Positions 34,099-47,589 of a DNA stretch of 64,000 nt are shown one piece after another; the stretch's first letter is position 1, and each line of letters begins with the position of its first letter. The position numbers were made by a program, and so were the translations under genes. The stretch is from NCBI GenBank assembly GCA_944474755.1, contig OX104122.1, positions 20,237,714-20,301,713 of the forward strand, written 5' to 3'. Source of the DNA: Limnoperna fortunei. Its lineage: Eukaryota; Mollusca; Bivalvia; Mytilida; Modiolidae. The notes beneath the pieces were generated by a model, which saw nothing but the letters and a program-made list of their open reading frames with translations, made no database searches and was not told where the DNA came from.

Positions 34099-35775
34099 GA
34101 AGGTATAGTTATGTTTTGCACGTTGTTAACAATTCAAGTTCTAATTGTTGACGATTGTAAGACTAGGCTTGTAGGTAGAATGTAAGATGATAAAAATAAC
34201 TGATAACAAATTATACCTTTGACGATTTTTACAAAGGTTTGTAGGTAGAACGCCCGAATAATACCCATAGCTGATAAGAATATTATTGACATTTGTTAAA
34301 GGTGGAAAAATTGGGGTTTACCTACCACATTTGGGTATTTGGGTGGATGTTTATTAAAACAAAAACAGCTTGATAGATGTTATAAATTACATACGACGAT
34401 TACAGTTAGGTGAAAAAAGGATGGGTCATAACAAATGGTAACTTAAATGAAGATGAAGACTAGCGCGTGCGTGGTTCTTAAAACAAGTTTGCCAAAGTAC
34501 AAAACCAGAGATTTAAAATTTTTAAAGACGAAAGCAAAAATCTGAAAAATAACTTGTACCAGTTCAAAAATCTTTGTTTCACGCTTTTTAAAAGTTTATT
34601 AGAACTGATATTCAATGTACCATTAATCAATAAATATTAATCAATAGTAAAAATGAATCATAAATACAAATATTTGCCAACTTATTGAGTCGAAACTTTA
34701 TGTGTGATTTCTAATTCTATGAAAATATCATTTATATAATTCTCTGTATACCATTTTATGATATATTGTATCCTAATTATTCATATTATTTATAATAAAC
34801 TGTAACACTTTGTTTTTTTTTCAGAACGCTAACAATCAGTGATGTGAAGATTATATCTGACGTGTGTAGATATAATAAACTCAGTTTAAAATGCGTCCAT
34901 AAATCGTAGGCATTCTCTTAGAACTATGGCAAATAACGTCACTGATGAGAGAGAGTAACTTCTGTGATCAATTGTCGATGTCGTCATCAGCATAACAAAT
35001 TATAAGACAGCTTAGTAATATATATTACGTAAATGAAATCAAAGACTAAAAAAATTATTTAATCATTTGCATGAAAATATTGTCCTTTTAAAGCTCGAAA
35101 AGTTTTATAGGAAAATCCTTTATCACAATAAAAAAATAATTCGTATATAACCGTTTTCTTGTATAATTTTGTACTAAAAATTAAAACAAAAGGTAAAACA
35201 AATAGAAAATAATTTATAATATACGTTAATGCATAGATACTGAGCTAAAACATATTTAACAAAAATGACGAAAACAACTCAGGGTCGTATAAAACATACA
35301 TACCAGATACTATAAGTTATGCAATTTAATAATCAGGACGTTGCGTTAAAATTATAAGACAGGAATAGAAGAATGGCGCTCTTGGGGATATTGGGGCTGG
35401 TTGTACAATATGCATTTATTTGTTCACTTTAAGGCAGTAATAACAAGCCCTAAACGCCCTTTGTCCAGAATGAGTGCAATTTGATAGAATAATTAATTTA
35501 TTTAATGTTTCCTTAGCGTCCAGCGAAAAATATTTCATTTACATTTTTCAAGCTTTAGCTCATGATGTAACATCGAGCATTTGATAATATAAGTGTAACA
35601 CTTTTTACATCATACAGCGGACTAACACTCTTTACACAATACAATGGACATGTTTTGTAAATTGTGAAATTTTATGAATTTAAAGTCAGTTTATATCATG
35701 TATTTCCTATTCTTTGGGTTCAAGGATCATAATAAACACTTATACAAACCACAATTTACAATATACCATGCCATT
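34099..35775. other. Gene-free stretch
   Basis: AT-rich sequence with no exon, repeat family or RNA gene that I can support. A CACTGATGAGAGAGAG string near 34938 lacks the rest of a hammerhead core. Confidence 0.45.
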
Positions 35776-35779
35776 TAAT

Positions 35780-36712
35780 TAATTTGCCCGGTTTCTTCTT
35801 CTTCTTTCTTTTCATTTTCAAAATGGCCGCCGATTAAAAAAAAATGGTGGTCGTTGTCAGATCTCAGTAATGGCCAGAACAATTTCAATGAAAACTGGTA
35901 TAATGATACAGCTAACTTTCCTGAGCATTTTTGGCAAAAAAAAGAAAATTGGACGCGAACGACGCCATTTTGTGATGGCCGCCGTTTCACCACTTTCCCC
36001 CTTAACGTCAACTTAGTCCGATTGCAACGAAATTTGATATGTAGGTAGATTTTAATGCACAAACTAAGAATATAATGTCTATTTGGGGGTATTCAACATG
36101 CACAAGAATATAGTGGCAATGAGGGTTTCCACTTTTTCTAGATCGTCCGACACATTTCTCAGACACCCTAATATAATAAAATGAAACTTGGCACACTTGT
36201 AGATCGACATATTGAGGGGTGCAGTCAATAGCCAGAGCTTTGATAATGGCCGCCATTTCAAAATGGCTACCATTTGATGACACCCACCCAAAAATGGAAA
36301 ATTTTTTCCTGTGGTCCGATTTCAAGGAAATTTGGTATGGAGGTAGATTTTAGTATTTCTAGTGAAACGCTACTTTTGAAATTTTTTCCGATGTTGTGTT
36401 TCAAAACGGCGACAAAAAACGTATTTAATTTTCAACGTTATCCGATCTCGATGAAATTTAATGTGCTCCAATTGCAACAAAATTTGGCGTGGAGGTAGAT
36501 TTGAGTGTCCCCAATGGAAATCCACATTAGGATTTCTTGTTCAAACCTGCGTTTCAAAATGGCCGCCAAAAACGCGTCAAATTTTTAACGTCCGAATTTA
36601 ATGAAATTTGATGTGTAGGTATATTTTAATATCCTGAATGGAACGCAATACTATCCATGGGGATTTTGGGCGACTTCTGTGTTGGCATCCCAACACAATT
36701 TTTTAATATATT
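35780..36712 (+). mobile_element. Degenerate tandem-repeat element (AAATGGCCGCC family)
   Basis: Blocks such as CAAAATGGCCGCC, GAAATTTGGTATGGAGGTAG and GATTTTAGTATT recur in diverged form near 35820, 35970, 36240, 36330, 36490, 36560 and 36610. The element ends in a TGTTGGCATCCCAACA hairpin (about 36682-36697) followed by AATTTTTT. A terminal hairpin plus internal repeats again suggests a non-autonomous Helitron-like element. The open frames on both strands here are repeat-derived. Confidence 0.6.
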
Positions 36713-36714
36713 GT

Positions 36715-38456
36715 GAAGTGTTGTCACTTTTAATGTCTAATCAATTAAATATAAACAACGATTTTTGTCACAGAACATTTAAGCCATATACCGCTGTGGC
36801 TGTCTTTGGACTTGCACATTAATGCACATTATCATTTGTTAAATGTACACTGATTAGCTTAAATTGTTTCTTTTCTTTTTAAAATGATAGAACATAATGA
36901 TAGCTGCGAACGCTCTTATTTTACTAGGAATATTTTTAAATTTTTTTTATTGACAAATAACTCCAATTCTAACTTGTTTAGGCTTCCGATATTTACAATA
37001 GATGTTTATGTTGTATTAACACCAGAATAAACCTGCCGTGATCCAAAGGATGTGAGAAAAATGTTGACTAATATTCTCCAGATGTTGTTTTCAAAAATTT
37101 ATTTTGTTAACAACTGTTAAGACCACTTTTCTAATGTTTTTTTCCATATCAGAAACTTTTGCTGTGATTACTTTTAATTGTATCAAGGTGTTTGTTGATG
37201 TTCTGACGAAGTTCAATCATTTCAAAAGTCATTTTCCTTTGTTGCCTTGAACGTTGTTCTTAAACAAATATGTTATCTTCGATATTAACCAAACAATTTT
37301 CTGCTTTTTGGTAGGCTTCTCGTTTCTTCATATTCTTGATAAGATATTTTCACACTTTGAATGTACTGTAATGCATACTACAGAGAAGACTGATATGCTT
37401 GCCTCTTATCTCTACAACTTGCGACAATGGACAAAATTAGTGGAGTTAAAGTCTAAAATCTGCAATTAGAATTGTCGCGTAATTTTGTGATGCCACTGAA
37501 TTTGCATGGTACTGTTTACATTCCGCACATAACGCCTGATCACATTTCACCCAGTTAACGGTCTGTCAATATATATTATGTTTTTAGAAAAAAAACAGCA
37601 CAAGCTTTTCCCCATTCCACCATTTTCAATCGTCCTGTAAGAAATAACTTTCATAAGATTTGAAATGTGTGGTCTATTAAAAGTAATAAGGTGTAAATTT
37701 TGTTTGTTTTTTGGAAACTTATAGTTTCTATATCAACATGTGGGTAGTGCTTATGAAAGTATTAGTCAAACACAGAAGAAATTCTGTTTAGGGAGGCCAT
37801 TGGAAAATTGAGCAGATTAAATTACACGGTAGATTAATTATTGTTGGACATGAGTATAACACTATTGAACACAATGTAATTTTTTGCATACTTTGGTACC
37901 TTGAATGATACAACACGAAATTGGATTATTTAAAAATTGGTTAAAAATTGGTTAACGAAACCTTACATATAATATAAACATCATTTACGTGTGTAAATTT
38001 TTTAATATATGGTGCACGTATGTGCGTGTTTGTACGTGCATTGGCGTGTCACATTAAAAAGAAATATCAAAGAAAAAATGTGCTCTTTTAGTGAATGAGT
38101 GTGTTTTTTTCTAATTAACTATGGTACAATATCGATTTGAGATTTCATAGTTCTAGATCGAGATCAATTAAAACCATACCATGTTATTCCTTCCATATTT
38201 ATCTTCAATATGTTAATGTGAAAAAACAAACATAATTGAAAAAAATGAAAAAAATGCCAGCGTTGTTAAATGAGTCAACTTCTACCTGTTGATTTCTATA
38301 ACATGAGGGTTGTAGATAAACGTTGAAAGATAACACATACCCAATAAAGTTCTAATTTATACACTTCTAGGGGTAACAGAATTAGGGCTTACCTACGAAT
38401 CTTTGTTGCCGGTTTATCATACCAGATAAAAATTTGACCGACTTGCTGCACAAACG
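36715..38456. other. Gene-free stretch upstream of the aldo-keto reductase
   Basis: No exon or repeat family recognised. The last few hundred bases must include the promoter and 5'UTR of the aldo-keto reductase at 38457; no clear TATA box is seen. Confidence 0.45.
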
Positions 38457-41400
38457 ATGGACATCACATTAAATAATGGAATTAAATTTCCAATGTTTGG
38501 ACTTGGAACTTGGCAGGTAAAAAAATAACATTTATGTTATATTTATTTAATTTTATATCATTCGTGTTCACCTCAACTAGGCAATTTTTACGTTTTAAGT
38601 TTTATTTAGGAAGGCCGCAGGAGTACCAAGAAGAAACTTCAATCGTGGACATGCGCGAGTAACTCGCATTTTGGTTCGAATGTAAACAGAGCGTTACTTT
38701 TTAAAATCTTTTATATTGTACATAATATTGTTAGAAAAATTAAGGCTTATAAATGTTGGATTCCAGTCAGTTTTTTTTAAACTACCATTGCAGCTATGGT
38801 ATATACAATTATACATAATTTATATTAGTTGATAGAAATTTACCTAATGGTGAGATGAGTTGACACGATATCTAATTGTCCCGTTCAAATTTTTAACCAT
38901 TAGATAAATCGTGAATCATGTCTTTGGAAAGACAGTTCTGCATTTAGAGCATAATTAAATGCTTTTTCAGAGTCCAAAAGAAGAAGTAAAGACAGCTGTG
39001 AGAGAGGCCTTGAATGCTGGTTACAGACATATTGATACAGCCTACATGTACGGTAATGAGGATGCTGTGGGAGAGGTCATTGAAGAATTCATCAAGTCAA
39101 AGAAATTGAGAAGAGAGGAAGTTTTTATAACAACTAAGGTAATAGATTTACTTTATTATTGTGTAAAACTGTATAACGTTCGGATGAATGAAAGAAAATT
39201 ATTTATTTAAAATTTAAGGTAACTCGTGATCTATAATAATACTGTATGTATAATCTTATATAAAAACATGTATGACCTTATAGAAAAGTACACAGTTTTA
39301 AACATGTTGACTGGGACCATACTGTGAGGGTTCACAGTGCTCGACACACAGAGCTGCCCAATGCGTCCCCGGCCGGTTGATAAGGGATGCCCTCTCGTTG
39401 GGGTGGCAGGTCATTATACGGAAAAGCATGACCCCGGCCACAGTGAGTAACGTGTTTGGAGAATTCCACACCTTTCACGTTATAGGCCCCTTTTGTAGAT
39501 GTTGATAAGAGTAGGCTCATTGTAGCCTCTACCAATTGCTAAATTTTCCACCCTTACCAATACCAGATAATTTTCCAGTGCGAACTGATTTATTGTTTGT
39601 TAACTTGTTCTTCTCCTGAATATAGCTGACGTCATGTGCAAGAAAATAAAAAACCTAGAACTTGAACGTTAAAACATGCAATTGTCTTATTTCTAAATTG
39701 ACAACAATGGCAGTTTCGTTGTTGAAAATTTTAGCCGTACGTTCCGGATTCCTCACTAATAAAAACTTGACGCATTTTATAGCAAAAATCTATTTTACAA
39801 CCATATGCTTAAAAGTAAGAGATATTAGCATACCTGAATCTGATTGTTGTTTAATTAGTGTTACAGGTAACATCAAAAGTTTGTCACTGTTATTAACCAA
39901 AAAGTTCAAAATATATTGTTAAATCCACATGAAAAAAAAATCACCTAAGATTAAGATTTCAATATTAGATCTTGGATATTTGTAGAACCTGCACAATCTG
40001 GAAAAGAGCGATTAAACATCACTATGTCAACGATTTCTTTTGTTTTTCTTATTCAGCTGCCGGGTATACATACTCGCTCTTCAGATGTAGCCCTGTCTTT
40101 AGACATTAGTTTAAAGAACCTTAAGTTGACTTACATAGATCTGTATCTTATACATGGCCCTATACCGTTAAAGGTAAGTTGATCATATCTGAAATTTAAT
40201 AAATGTTGACAAAATGCTTTTTGATTGGACCAAAACAAATTGTATTGGAAAAAATCATAGAGACATGCCCACCTTATTGATTTATGTGATTTATGTTCGT
40301 ATTAATACGCCATTAATTAAAATATTGTTTAAAATTGCTTAAACTTGTTCATTATTTTGTTTTTTATATTGTTGTTTTCGGTTACTTCAAGACCTCAATT
40401 ATAAAGTATTGCATAAAGATATCAGTTTCAGAAGTTGCTTAAAATTTATTTGAAGTGTTATTAAAGATACAACCCTTATAAGATAAATACAATAAGAAAA
40501 CACATCTTCCATTTCTGTCCCCTTTCTATTTTTATGGAAATATTATCAAACAACTAAAACATTTTAGCATGATCTTGTTATACTCACTACATATGCAACA
40601 CATCTCGATAAAAAGGGTTACAAATAAGGTACGATTGTATAGTATAGTAATTTCTTGATTTCAATTAAACATATGTAATACAGATTTACTGGCCTCTCGA
40701 GTCGATTTAGGATTCTTTAATATAAAGATGAACAGTTACCGAATTGATTGTCTGAGGGTTTCCTCGAGTCTGTTTTAGTTTTCCCGGATTATTTATTTTT
40801 TGTGCACATGCGGTTGTGTTCTCTATTTTGGAATGTCTGCCTTTCTGTTATGCTGTAAATATTTTATTTCTTGGGCAACAACTAGCTTTTATCTAAGTAA
40901 GGACCTAGTTTATTCTTAAAGCTCTTGCTACAAAAATTAGTGTTACTGATTTTAGTTTGTGATACTTCGTAATAACCCCATGTATACATCTGTAAATTAG
41001 AAGTTATTTTTGGTAAATGTAACCATTTATTTCTTTATCTAAAATATTTCCTTTTAAGCAGCGTAATGTTGTTTGTTGATTTTTATTTCAGACGCTTCGA
41101 GATCGGTTTACTATTGTATAGGGTCTAAGAGTCTTTCTTGTTCAGACGCTGACCTGCATGTTTTCCTCTGTTTCTATATGTTTTTTATTCTACTTTAACG
41201 TCCCATCAGTTCTTTAATTTATGTATTTGTATTTCACAGTTTTGCGTTAGTATGTGTCGTGAAATCTTCACCATCTTGTTTGGATGGTATTGTGGAAGTG
41301 TAGCATTTTTCTTTGCTGAAAAAGTTTTTCATGTCTGTGTTGTATGGGAAATTACATTTAAAATGGGTTTGGGATCCTTTTAACCATTTTAACTCCGGTA

Positions 41401-44400
41401 AATGATGTCTTTTGTAAATGATACACACGCTGATATTTCATGCCCCCATTTTTGTTCTTTTTGTTGTTCGTTATTTTTTGGTGATTTGGTTTCCGTCGTT
41501 TTTATTGAGATGTTTGGGTTTGGTTTGTATACATTTATATATTCAAACATTGTCTAAATCCAAACTGCAAAAAGAGTACATCTAGCATAAAAAAGATACA
41601 AAAAGGGATACATATTACGTCATTTATCTGTCACGATTCACGCATCAATACAGTCATCACACTGTTTTTTCTATTTAGAATACTGGACCATTAAACATTT
41701 ATCCAATGGAGAATGGCAAATTACTGGTTGACGATTTTGATCTTGAGGGTACATGGAAGGTATAGTTTTACAATACATATGTAAAATATACAAATAAAAA
41801 AAGAAATAAAAAGAAATACCTGTATACAAACGTAAGAGCCAGGGTGAAAAGGAAAATGACGTTCACAAATCAACATAAAATAAGCAAAGATGTGACGTTA
41901 TGAAAATACACATATATAGTAAAAAATAGAAATGACATATGGACAATACAGAAACTGTATTAGCACTAGAATGCGGAAAAACTATCAGTCTATTATTTCC
42001 AAATCGGATAATTTCTTACACTTTCTCCTTTGAGTAGCATAAATATTTTTTGATAAATATACACATTATTACTAGTCATTGTCATTAACTAAACTGGTTT
42101 CATATTGTTTTTGCAGGCCATGGAAGCAATGGTAGATCAGGGAAAAGCCAAATCTATTGGAATTTCTAATTTCAACAGAAAGCAAATTGAAAGAATATGT
42201 AGAGTAGCAAGAATTTTACCAGTGACAAATCAGGTATTGATACAACAGTTAATGAAAGTGTACACAAACACATTTACATTCAATATATTGGGGGGAGGGG
42301 CGGTATTTAAAAACCAACGCTTCAAGCTTTGCGAGAAAAGTATATGCAATACAGGAGTTTAGAATTCAATTTGAGTACTATAAAGTGTTGGCTTACCTAA
42401 TTCCACCATTCAAAAGACATTTTAAGATTGTTAATAAATATAAACACATTGTAACTGCATCTCATCTACTATGAACATTATGGTGTCTTCGTAACCATAT
42501 ACATTCAACTAAACTCAAAGGCCAAATTAATATTTTTTCATGCAACATTACTTTATTATATCAGTGTCTATTAAATCTCTTTATTTACAAGTCGTTTTCT
42601 GTATACTCTGCAGATAAGTTCCTTTATTAACACTCTGCTCGGTATCATAGGTGGAATGCCATGCATACTTTCCTCAAACGGAGCTTGCTGAATTCTGCAA
42701 GGAAAAGAATATAGTTTTGACTGCATATTCTCCTCTGGGGTCACCTGGGAGACCAGCGGAATTGGGGTAAAAATTATTACAGACGTATCTGCAGCACTAT
42801 TGTATATATTTCAATGATCATTTACATACAACGGTAACTAAATTCATACGTACCAATTTTATTTAAAAAAATCTTTTGAAATCGTTTTAAGCTGCTAAAA
42901 ACGCAAACATTTATATACGTAATTGATACAATGAAGAATTTAACAACTTGACTTTTATGCGAAATTCAAAAGAGGTTGATTTGAAATACCTAAATTTATA
43001 TGTACACATTAGATTTAGGTTACCAAAACCTATTTGAAATGAAAATGGCATTGATGTTCTTCATCGATTTGAAATGATTTTCGCCTTGATACATGATAGG
43101 CAAATATTTGTCTTTGTCGTTGATCTGCTAAACTGAACAGAAAATTAATCGATTGTAGAAGGCTTTATTACCGCAAAACTTAGACATTTTGAAAAAGACT
43201 TTAATAGAAAGTAAATTATTCATGCTAGGTATTATTTACTAACTCTGTGTTTTGTTTTAGTAATGAAGGAGATATACTTTTGGATGATCCTGTAGTGAAT
43301 GAAGTAGCAAAAAAGTATAAGAAGTCCCCAGCTCAGGTAAACTTTACTACAGCATCTTGCTGAAACATGCTGAAACACACTGAGCTTAACCAAAAACTGA
43401 GATGTACTACATTACACATCTATGTTCCTGATAATATTTTGAAAAGCCTTAAATTGAAAAGATTCACTGCAGTGACTCATCATGAAAAAGAACTAAAACA
43501 GTTCCTATAATATTCATCAGTTTTTATCTGGAAGACTTTATATTTTAGCTTAGTAATGTTGAAGTAGTGGTCAGTAATTATTAAAATTAAATCGTGGTCC
43601 ACCGTGGGTACGTTTTTGGAGAGTACCACGCTCCTTGCACGCTAAAGACCCCTTTTGTAAATGTCGATAAGAGTAGGCTCGTTGTAGCTCCCGCCCCTAC
43701 CCGATATTTTGTCAGTGGCATTCAAGTTTTTCCCGGCAGCGATGTTTTCATCTCATTCTTGTTTTTTCTATTTTGTGCAAACAGATTCTCCTTCGATGGT
43801 TGTTGCAGAGAAATATAATGGTCATTCCAAAAAGTGTCACACCGTCCAGAATAAGAGACAATATCAAGGTCAGTTCTTAACAAATTTACATTCATTTTAT
43901 TTCTCTTTATTGGTAAATTGCATTCTATTGTTAATAATATTCTTACAATTGTTATTGATATAGAGGTTTTTGCAACTTTCAGCAATTTTTCAGCTTAATC
44001 ATAGCCTCTCTTTTAATATGAAATTGGAAGGCCTAACACTCGGTAGGAAGCTCGAAGATTGATTGTCATGAATTAATGTTTTAATTGAAGCAGACGTTGA
44101 CATATATTGATAGCGGATAAACTCATAACTGAACTTTTTAAATATAACTATGAATACTAAGCCGCAAAAAGTAAATTTTTACTATAGAGTTCTATTGACA
44201 AGATCGCTACTGTAATGGTGGCAGAAACCACTGGCGTTACTTGGTATGGCTGCACAACAATATTGCTAACTTATCTCGCTTTGTTTAAACTTTTTTGTTG
44301 ATTCATAGGTGTTCGATTTCTCAATATCAAAAGAGGACATGACAAAGCTTGGAAAGTTAAAACATCGAATTCGTTATATCGAAGGCAAAATGTAAGTTCG

Positions 44401-45399
44401 CGTATATAAACCTGTTGCACGAACCATGGCAAAATCCAACTAAGAAATCGGCTTAACTTTTTGACAGAAATGCATTAATCGTACCTTAAATAGAGAAACG
44501 TCTAGTATATTTTAAAGTGTATTTGTTTCATTTTTGTTGGTCTACTATGTTATCTTTCTATTGTAATTATTTTAAGACATTTTTACCACCAAAATAAACG
44601 TTCTAAGATTTCCATAAAAATTATCTTTCCAATGTCTCACACAAGCAAAGCATGCAGTACACAATAAATTTATAATTATAATGGTCGGATGAAGAAAAAC
44701 ATGATTATCCTCATTTTAGTGTGCAAACTATCGTTTTTACTGCTTGGTTATGCATAATGAACACAGGGGCAATTATTCAACCATTTCATTGTATGAACCA
44801 AGTCTGTGTAGTGTATTTCTATTACATGACATACCATAAGTACGTAAAGTGAACTATTACAACACACGGCAATTTAGTTTTCTTTAGTTGTTCTATTTGT
44901 TGTTTGCTTTTTCTGTGTGCTTTTCAATCACACCATATTGGATAATTTTATTGTGCCAAACAATTTGAAGGACTTGCTAACTGCGATTTGTGTATGTTTG
45001 CAAGAATAAAGGTTTACATTAAATGTACTTCATACCCGAGGTAATTAGTGTCAGTCTAACCTGCACAGCAAAAGTATGTTCGATCCACGGTGTGGTCCAC
45101 AGAAACGTAAATGTAAAATGTTTGTGAACACCGAGTCAGACATAATGTGCAGACAGTTACAACACACTGAAAATCAAGATCAGCGTATTGCCGTTTGTAC
45201 AATTTAACATTTAATGAGAGGCTGGTGCCTCTGTCATCATCAACAGTAACAGTTTGCTTTTAGTTTTTTTTATAATTACCTGATTTCATAAACATTATTT
45301 TTTTAATGTTGAGCGCAATTTAGTATTTGTATAGTTATATGTATTATTGTTTTTAGGTATTCTAGCCACCCTGAGTATCCATTTCATGATCCGTATTAG
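38457..45399 (+). CDS. Aldo-keto reductase, complete, 10 exons, ~314 aa
   Basis: Exons: 38457-38516, 38971-39138, 40057-40173, 41679-41759, 42117-42233, 42651-42766, 43261-43336, 43785-43868, 44309-44391 and 45357-45399, all GT-AG and phase-consistent. Catalytic tetrad: D42 (HIDTA), Y47 (YMYGNE), K76 (FITTK) and H109 (YLIHGP), each one residue before the human aldose reductase numbering. Cofactor motifs: [14 protein letters not shown] and the NADPH-binding IPKS (K261). The C-terminus [10 protein letters not shown] is the classic AKR1 ending. An in-frame TAA at 44393 lies just inside the exon 9 donor (AAAAT|GTAAGT), so reading straight through would falsely end the protein. It is predicted to be a cytosolic NADPH-dependent carbonyl reductase; the substrate is unknown. 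The Gly after H109 replaces the usual Trp. An AATAAA lies at 45485. Confidence 0.93.
39305..39660 (+). mobile_element. Dispersed repeat (GTTCCCAGTGCTAGATCCAC family) in AKR intron 2
   Basis: Carries the family blocks AGGGTTCACAGTGCTCG, GATGCCCTCTCGTTGG, TACGGAAAAG, CCCCTTTTGTAGATG, AGAGTAGGCTC and CTCCTGAATATAGCTGA. It lies between exons 2 and 3 and does not disturb them. Confidence 0.7.
43594..43745 (+). mobile_element. Fragment of the same dispersed repeat, 40 bp before AKR exon 8
   Basis: GGAGAGTACCACGCTCCTTG, GACCCCTTTTGTAAATG and AGAGTAGGCTCGTTGTAG match 39440-39530. The fragment ends about 40 bp before the exon 8 acceptor at 43784, so it has replaced part of the usual branch-site region of intron 7. 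Confidence 0.7.
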
Positions 45400-45484
45400 A
45401 ATCCTTGTAGCAAAACGATGGATTGACGAATCTAGAATGTGCACAATACACCAAATTGTTGAATTTGTTTGTTGTACCTTATTA

Positions 45485-45490
45485 AATAAA
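45485..45490 (+). terminator. Poly(A) signal of the aldo-keto reductase gene
   Basis: AATAAA 86 bp after the TAG at 45397-45399, with a second AATAAAA overlapping just after it. The reverse-transcriptase remnant starts immediately beyond. Confidence 0.6.
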
Positions 45491-45504
45491 ATAAAAGTCT
45501 TAGG

Positions 45505-47540
45505 GATTATGCACTTGATGTTGAAAGAATAGATCCATTAACACCTAAATACAGATTTACTAGCATCATTTGCGACATAGCGTCTTTCCGTCATTTCACA
45601 CCTGAACGGACAGAACCTCTTCTGGCTGAGAATAAAAAAATTCCTTCACAATTCAAAATAAAGGAAATGATGCAGTTAACATCAGCAATATTCTTAATAG
45701 AACAGAAGTGGAAGATCAGATCCGTACATATTTTAAAAATCAATCTAGTTCTATCGTGTCTTATAACACCAACACCATTGCCCGTAAAATCTTCAACTAC
45801 AAACCAGCATTGCAGAACCTAGACATTGAAACTTACATCAAGCAACCTATTAAATAAACTTGTTCTCATTGTCCTTACATATACAATCACTCTGGTCATG
45901 TCATTACTGGTGATCTGAAGATCATTTACAACGAGAATCTTAGAAACATTATTTCTCGTGGTCCAAAATCCAGAGAACCTCAAGCAGTAGACAAGAATTT
46001 AAATTTCAAAACTATTATGGAATTAGTTGAAGAATACTCCAGAGAATGGATTAAGAGAGAAAGGGAACAAGACCCAGAATTAGATGCACTGTCTAACTAG
46101 GTAAGGACAATAAGGTCTTTGGTACAACGACGAATTAAGAATCTTAGACACTGCATTAATGATCGACCTAAATCCGTATTCAAAGACAAGGATGTAATGA
46201 GGTGTCTCAATTCCCTCTATGACGAATATGTTGTCGTCCCTGCAGACAATGCTTCTAATAACTTTGTGTTTGTATGTAAGTCATATTACTAAAAATGCTT
46301 CATCAAAGAACTAGGCATCAAGGATAATTCTGGTAATTCTGCATACAAACGTACAACATTTGACAAAGATGAAATCCTGGCTAACCATAAGTCCTTCATG
46401 ACTTCTTTGAGTATTAATTACGATATAAATTCAGACGACATACCATACTTGTATTAGATTCCTAAATTACATAAAAATCCTTACAAGGAAAGATACATAG
46501 CCGGCTCAGCTACATGCTCTACCAAAGAGTTGTCAAAACGGTTGACTAATATATTGTCTGCAATGAAAGAAGGACTGCAAATATACTGCGAAACTGTTTA
46601 TTTGCGAAGTATTATAAATCATATGTGGACTATTAAAAATTGAAAAGAACTTTTGGAAAATTTATAATCAAGATTAATATCTAAAACTTCATTAGAACCA
46701 ATCTATTAGAACCTTTGATTTTGCAACTCTTTATACCACCTTGCCGCACGAAAATCTAAACGTACGTCTTTATAATACATAAAACCTTCGCTTCCACAAA
46801 TGAATACACATAAGTAGTTTTAGGTTACGACAATACGTTATTTTCTACTAAAGATTTTTTTGTTTGTGTGGTGTTTTACGCCCCTTTCTGCAATTTTTAG
46901 CTATATCATGGCGTCCAGTTTTTATTAGGGGGAAGCCTGACTACCCGGAGAAAAACCCCGACCTTCGGAAGGAAATATGGCAATTCTTGTCAATTAAGGT
47001 TGGAGTCGAAGGACAGGTTTATAGCATGCTAGATTTGCAGATTAACAACCTATTTGTAACTTTTGGAGTATGTGTTTTTCAGCTATCAATCGGAATTCCA
47101 ATTTGTACAAACTCAGCCCCACTCCTTGCCGATTTGTTCCTATATTCTTATGAAACTGAATTTCTTCGACGTCTTATTAAAGAGAAGATAGCAGCAGCTT
47201 GGTCCTTTAATTTTACATATAGATATGTTGATGATATCCTTCCAATTAACTACCCTCAGTTTGCTCAGTGGCTTCGTTGATATATATCCTTCAGAACTAG
47301 AAATTTAAGAAACCACAGAAACAGCTTCATCTACAGCATGTTTAGACTTAAACCTCGAATATGCAAAAAAAAACCGATTAAAAGAAAAAAGAAAAGTCTT
47401 GTCCGCGCCTTTAATAAGTCTTACTATAGATAAAACTTTCTTGTCGAAAAATCTCGTTTGAAAATATGGTTACAGATAGTTTTCACAATTTTTTAATTCA
47501 GAGTACCGTGAATGTGGTAAAATGATTATTGGATACACCT
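45505..47540 (+). pseudogene. Dead reverse transcriptase, probably Penelope-like element
   Basis: Successive frames carry an N-terminal part (TIARKIFNYKPALQNLD), a Cys/His segment with HSGHVITGDLKI, GPKSREPQ, YDEYVVVPADNAS, IPKLHKNPYKERYIAGSATC, CSTKELSKRLTNILS and a degenerate FDFSTLYT-type motif. They continue with VFQLSIGIPICTNSAPLLAD, LFLYSYETEFL and the catalytic YVDD (near 47224-47238), then YPSELEI. The usual GIPMGTN has become GIPICTN. Many in-frame stops (for example at about 45854, 46098, 46287, 46456) and a SINE insertion at 46861 show it is dead. Assignment to Penelope-like elements rests on the IPKLHK and GIPMGTNCAPLLADLFLYSYE signature as I remember it. It starts right at the 3' end of the AKR gene. 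Confidence 0.7.
46861..47018 (-). mobile_element. 5'-truncated SINE inserted in the reverse transcriptase
   Basis: Reverse orientation: TTTGTGTGGTGTTTTACGCC, CATGGCGTCCAGTTTTTATT, GAGAAAAACCCCGACC and TTGTCAATTAAGGTTGGAGTC match the 3' two-thirds of the SINE at 53118-53386. The tRNA head is absent. Reverse-transcriptase coding resumes immediately after it. Confidence 0.85.
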
Positions 47541-47589
47541 ATTAGTGACTCGTGGTATATGATACCCATCTGTTTTAATCAACTAACCA

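Noticed and set aside
34935..34960. CACTGATGAGAGAGAG as a hammerhead core
   Set aside because: No GAAA core or stem III follows at a usable distance.
43709..43963. Continuous open frames at 43709-43985 as a separate gene
   Set aside because: They cover AKR exon 8 in the wrong frame or strand and the adjacent repeat fragment.
44309..44395. TAA at 44393 as the real end of the AKR
   Set aside because: It would delete the conserved C-terminal HPEYPF segment, which is found in phase in a good exon at 45357-45399; the same structure is seen in the second copy.
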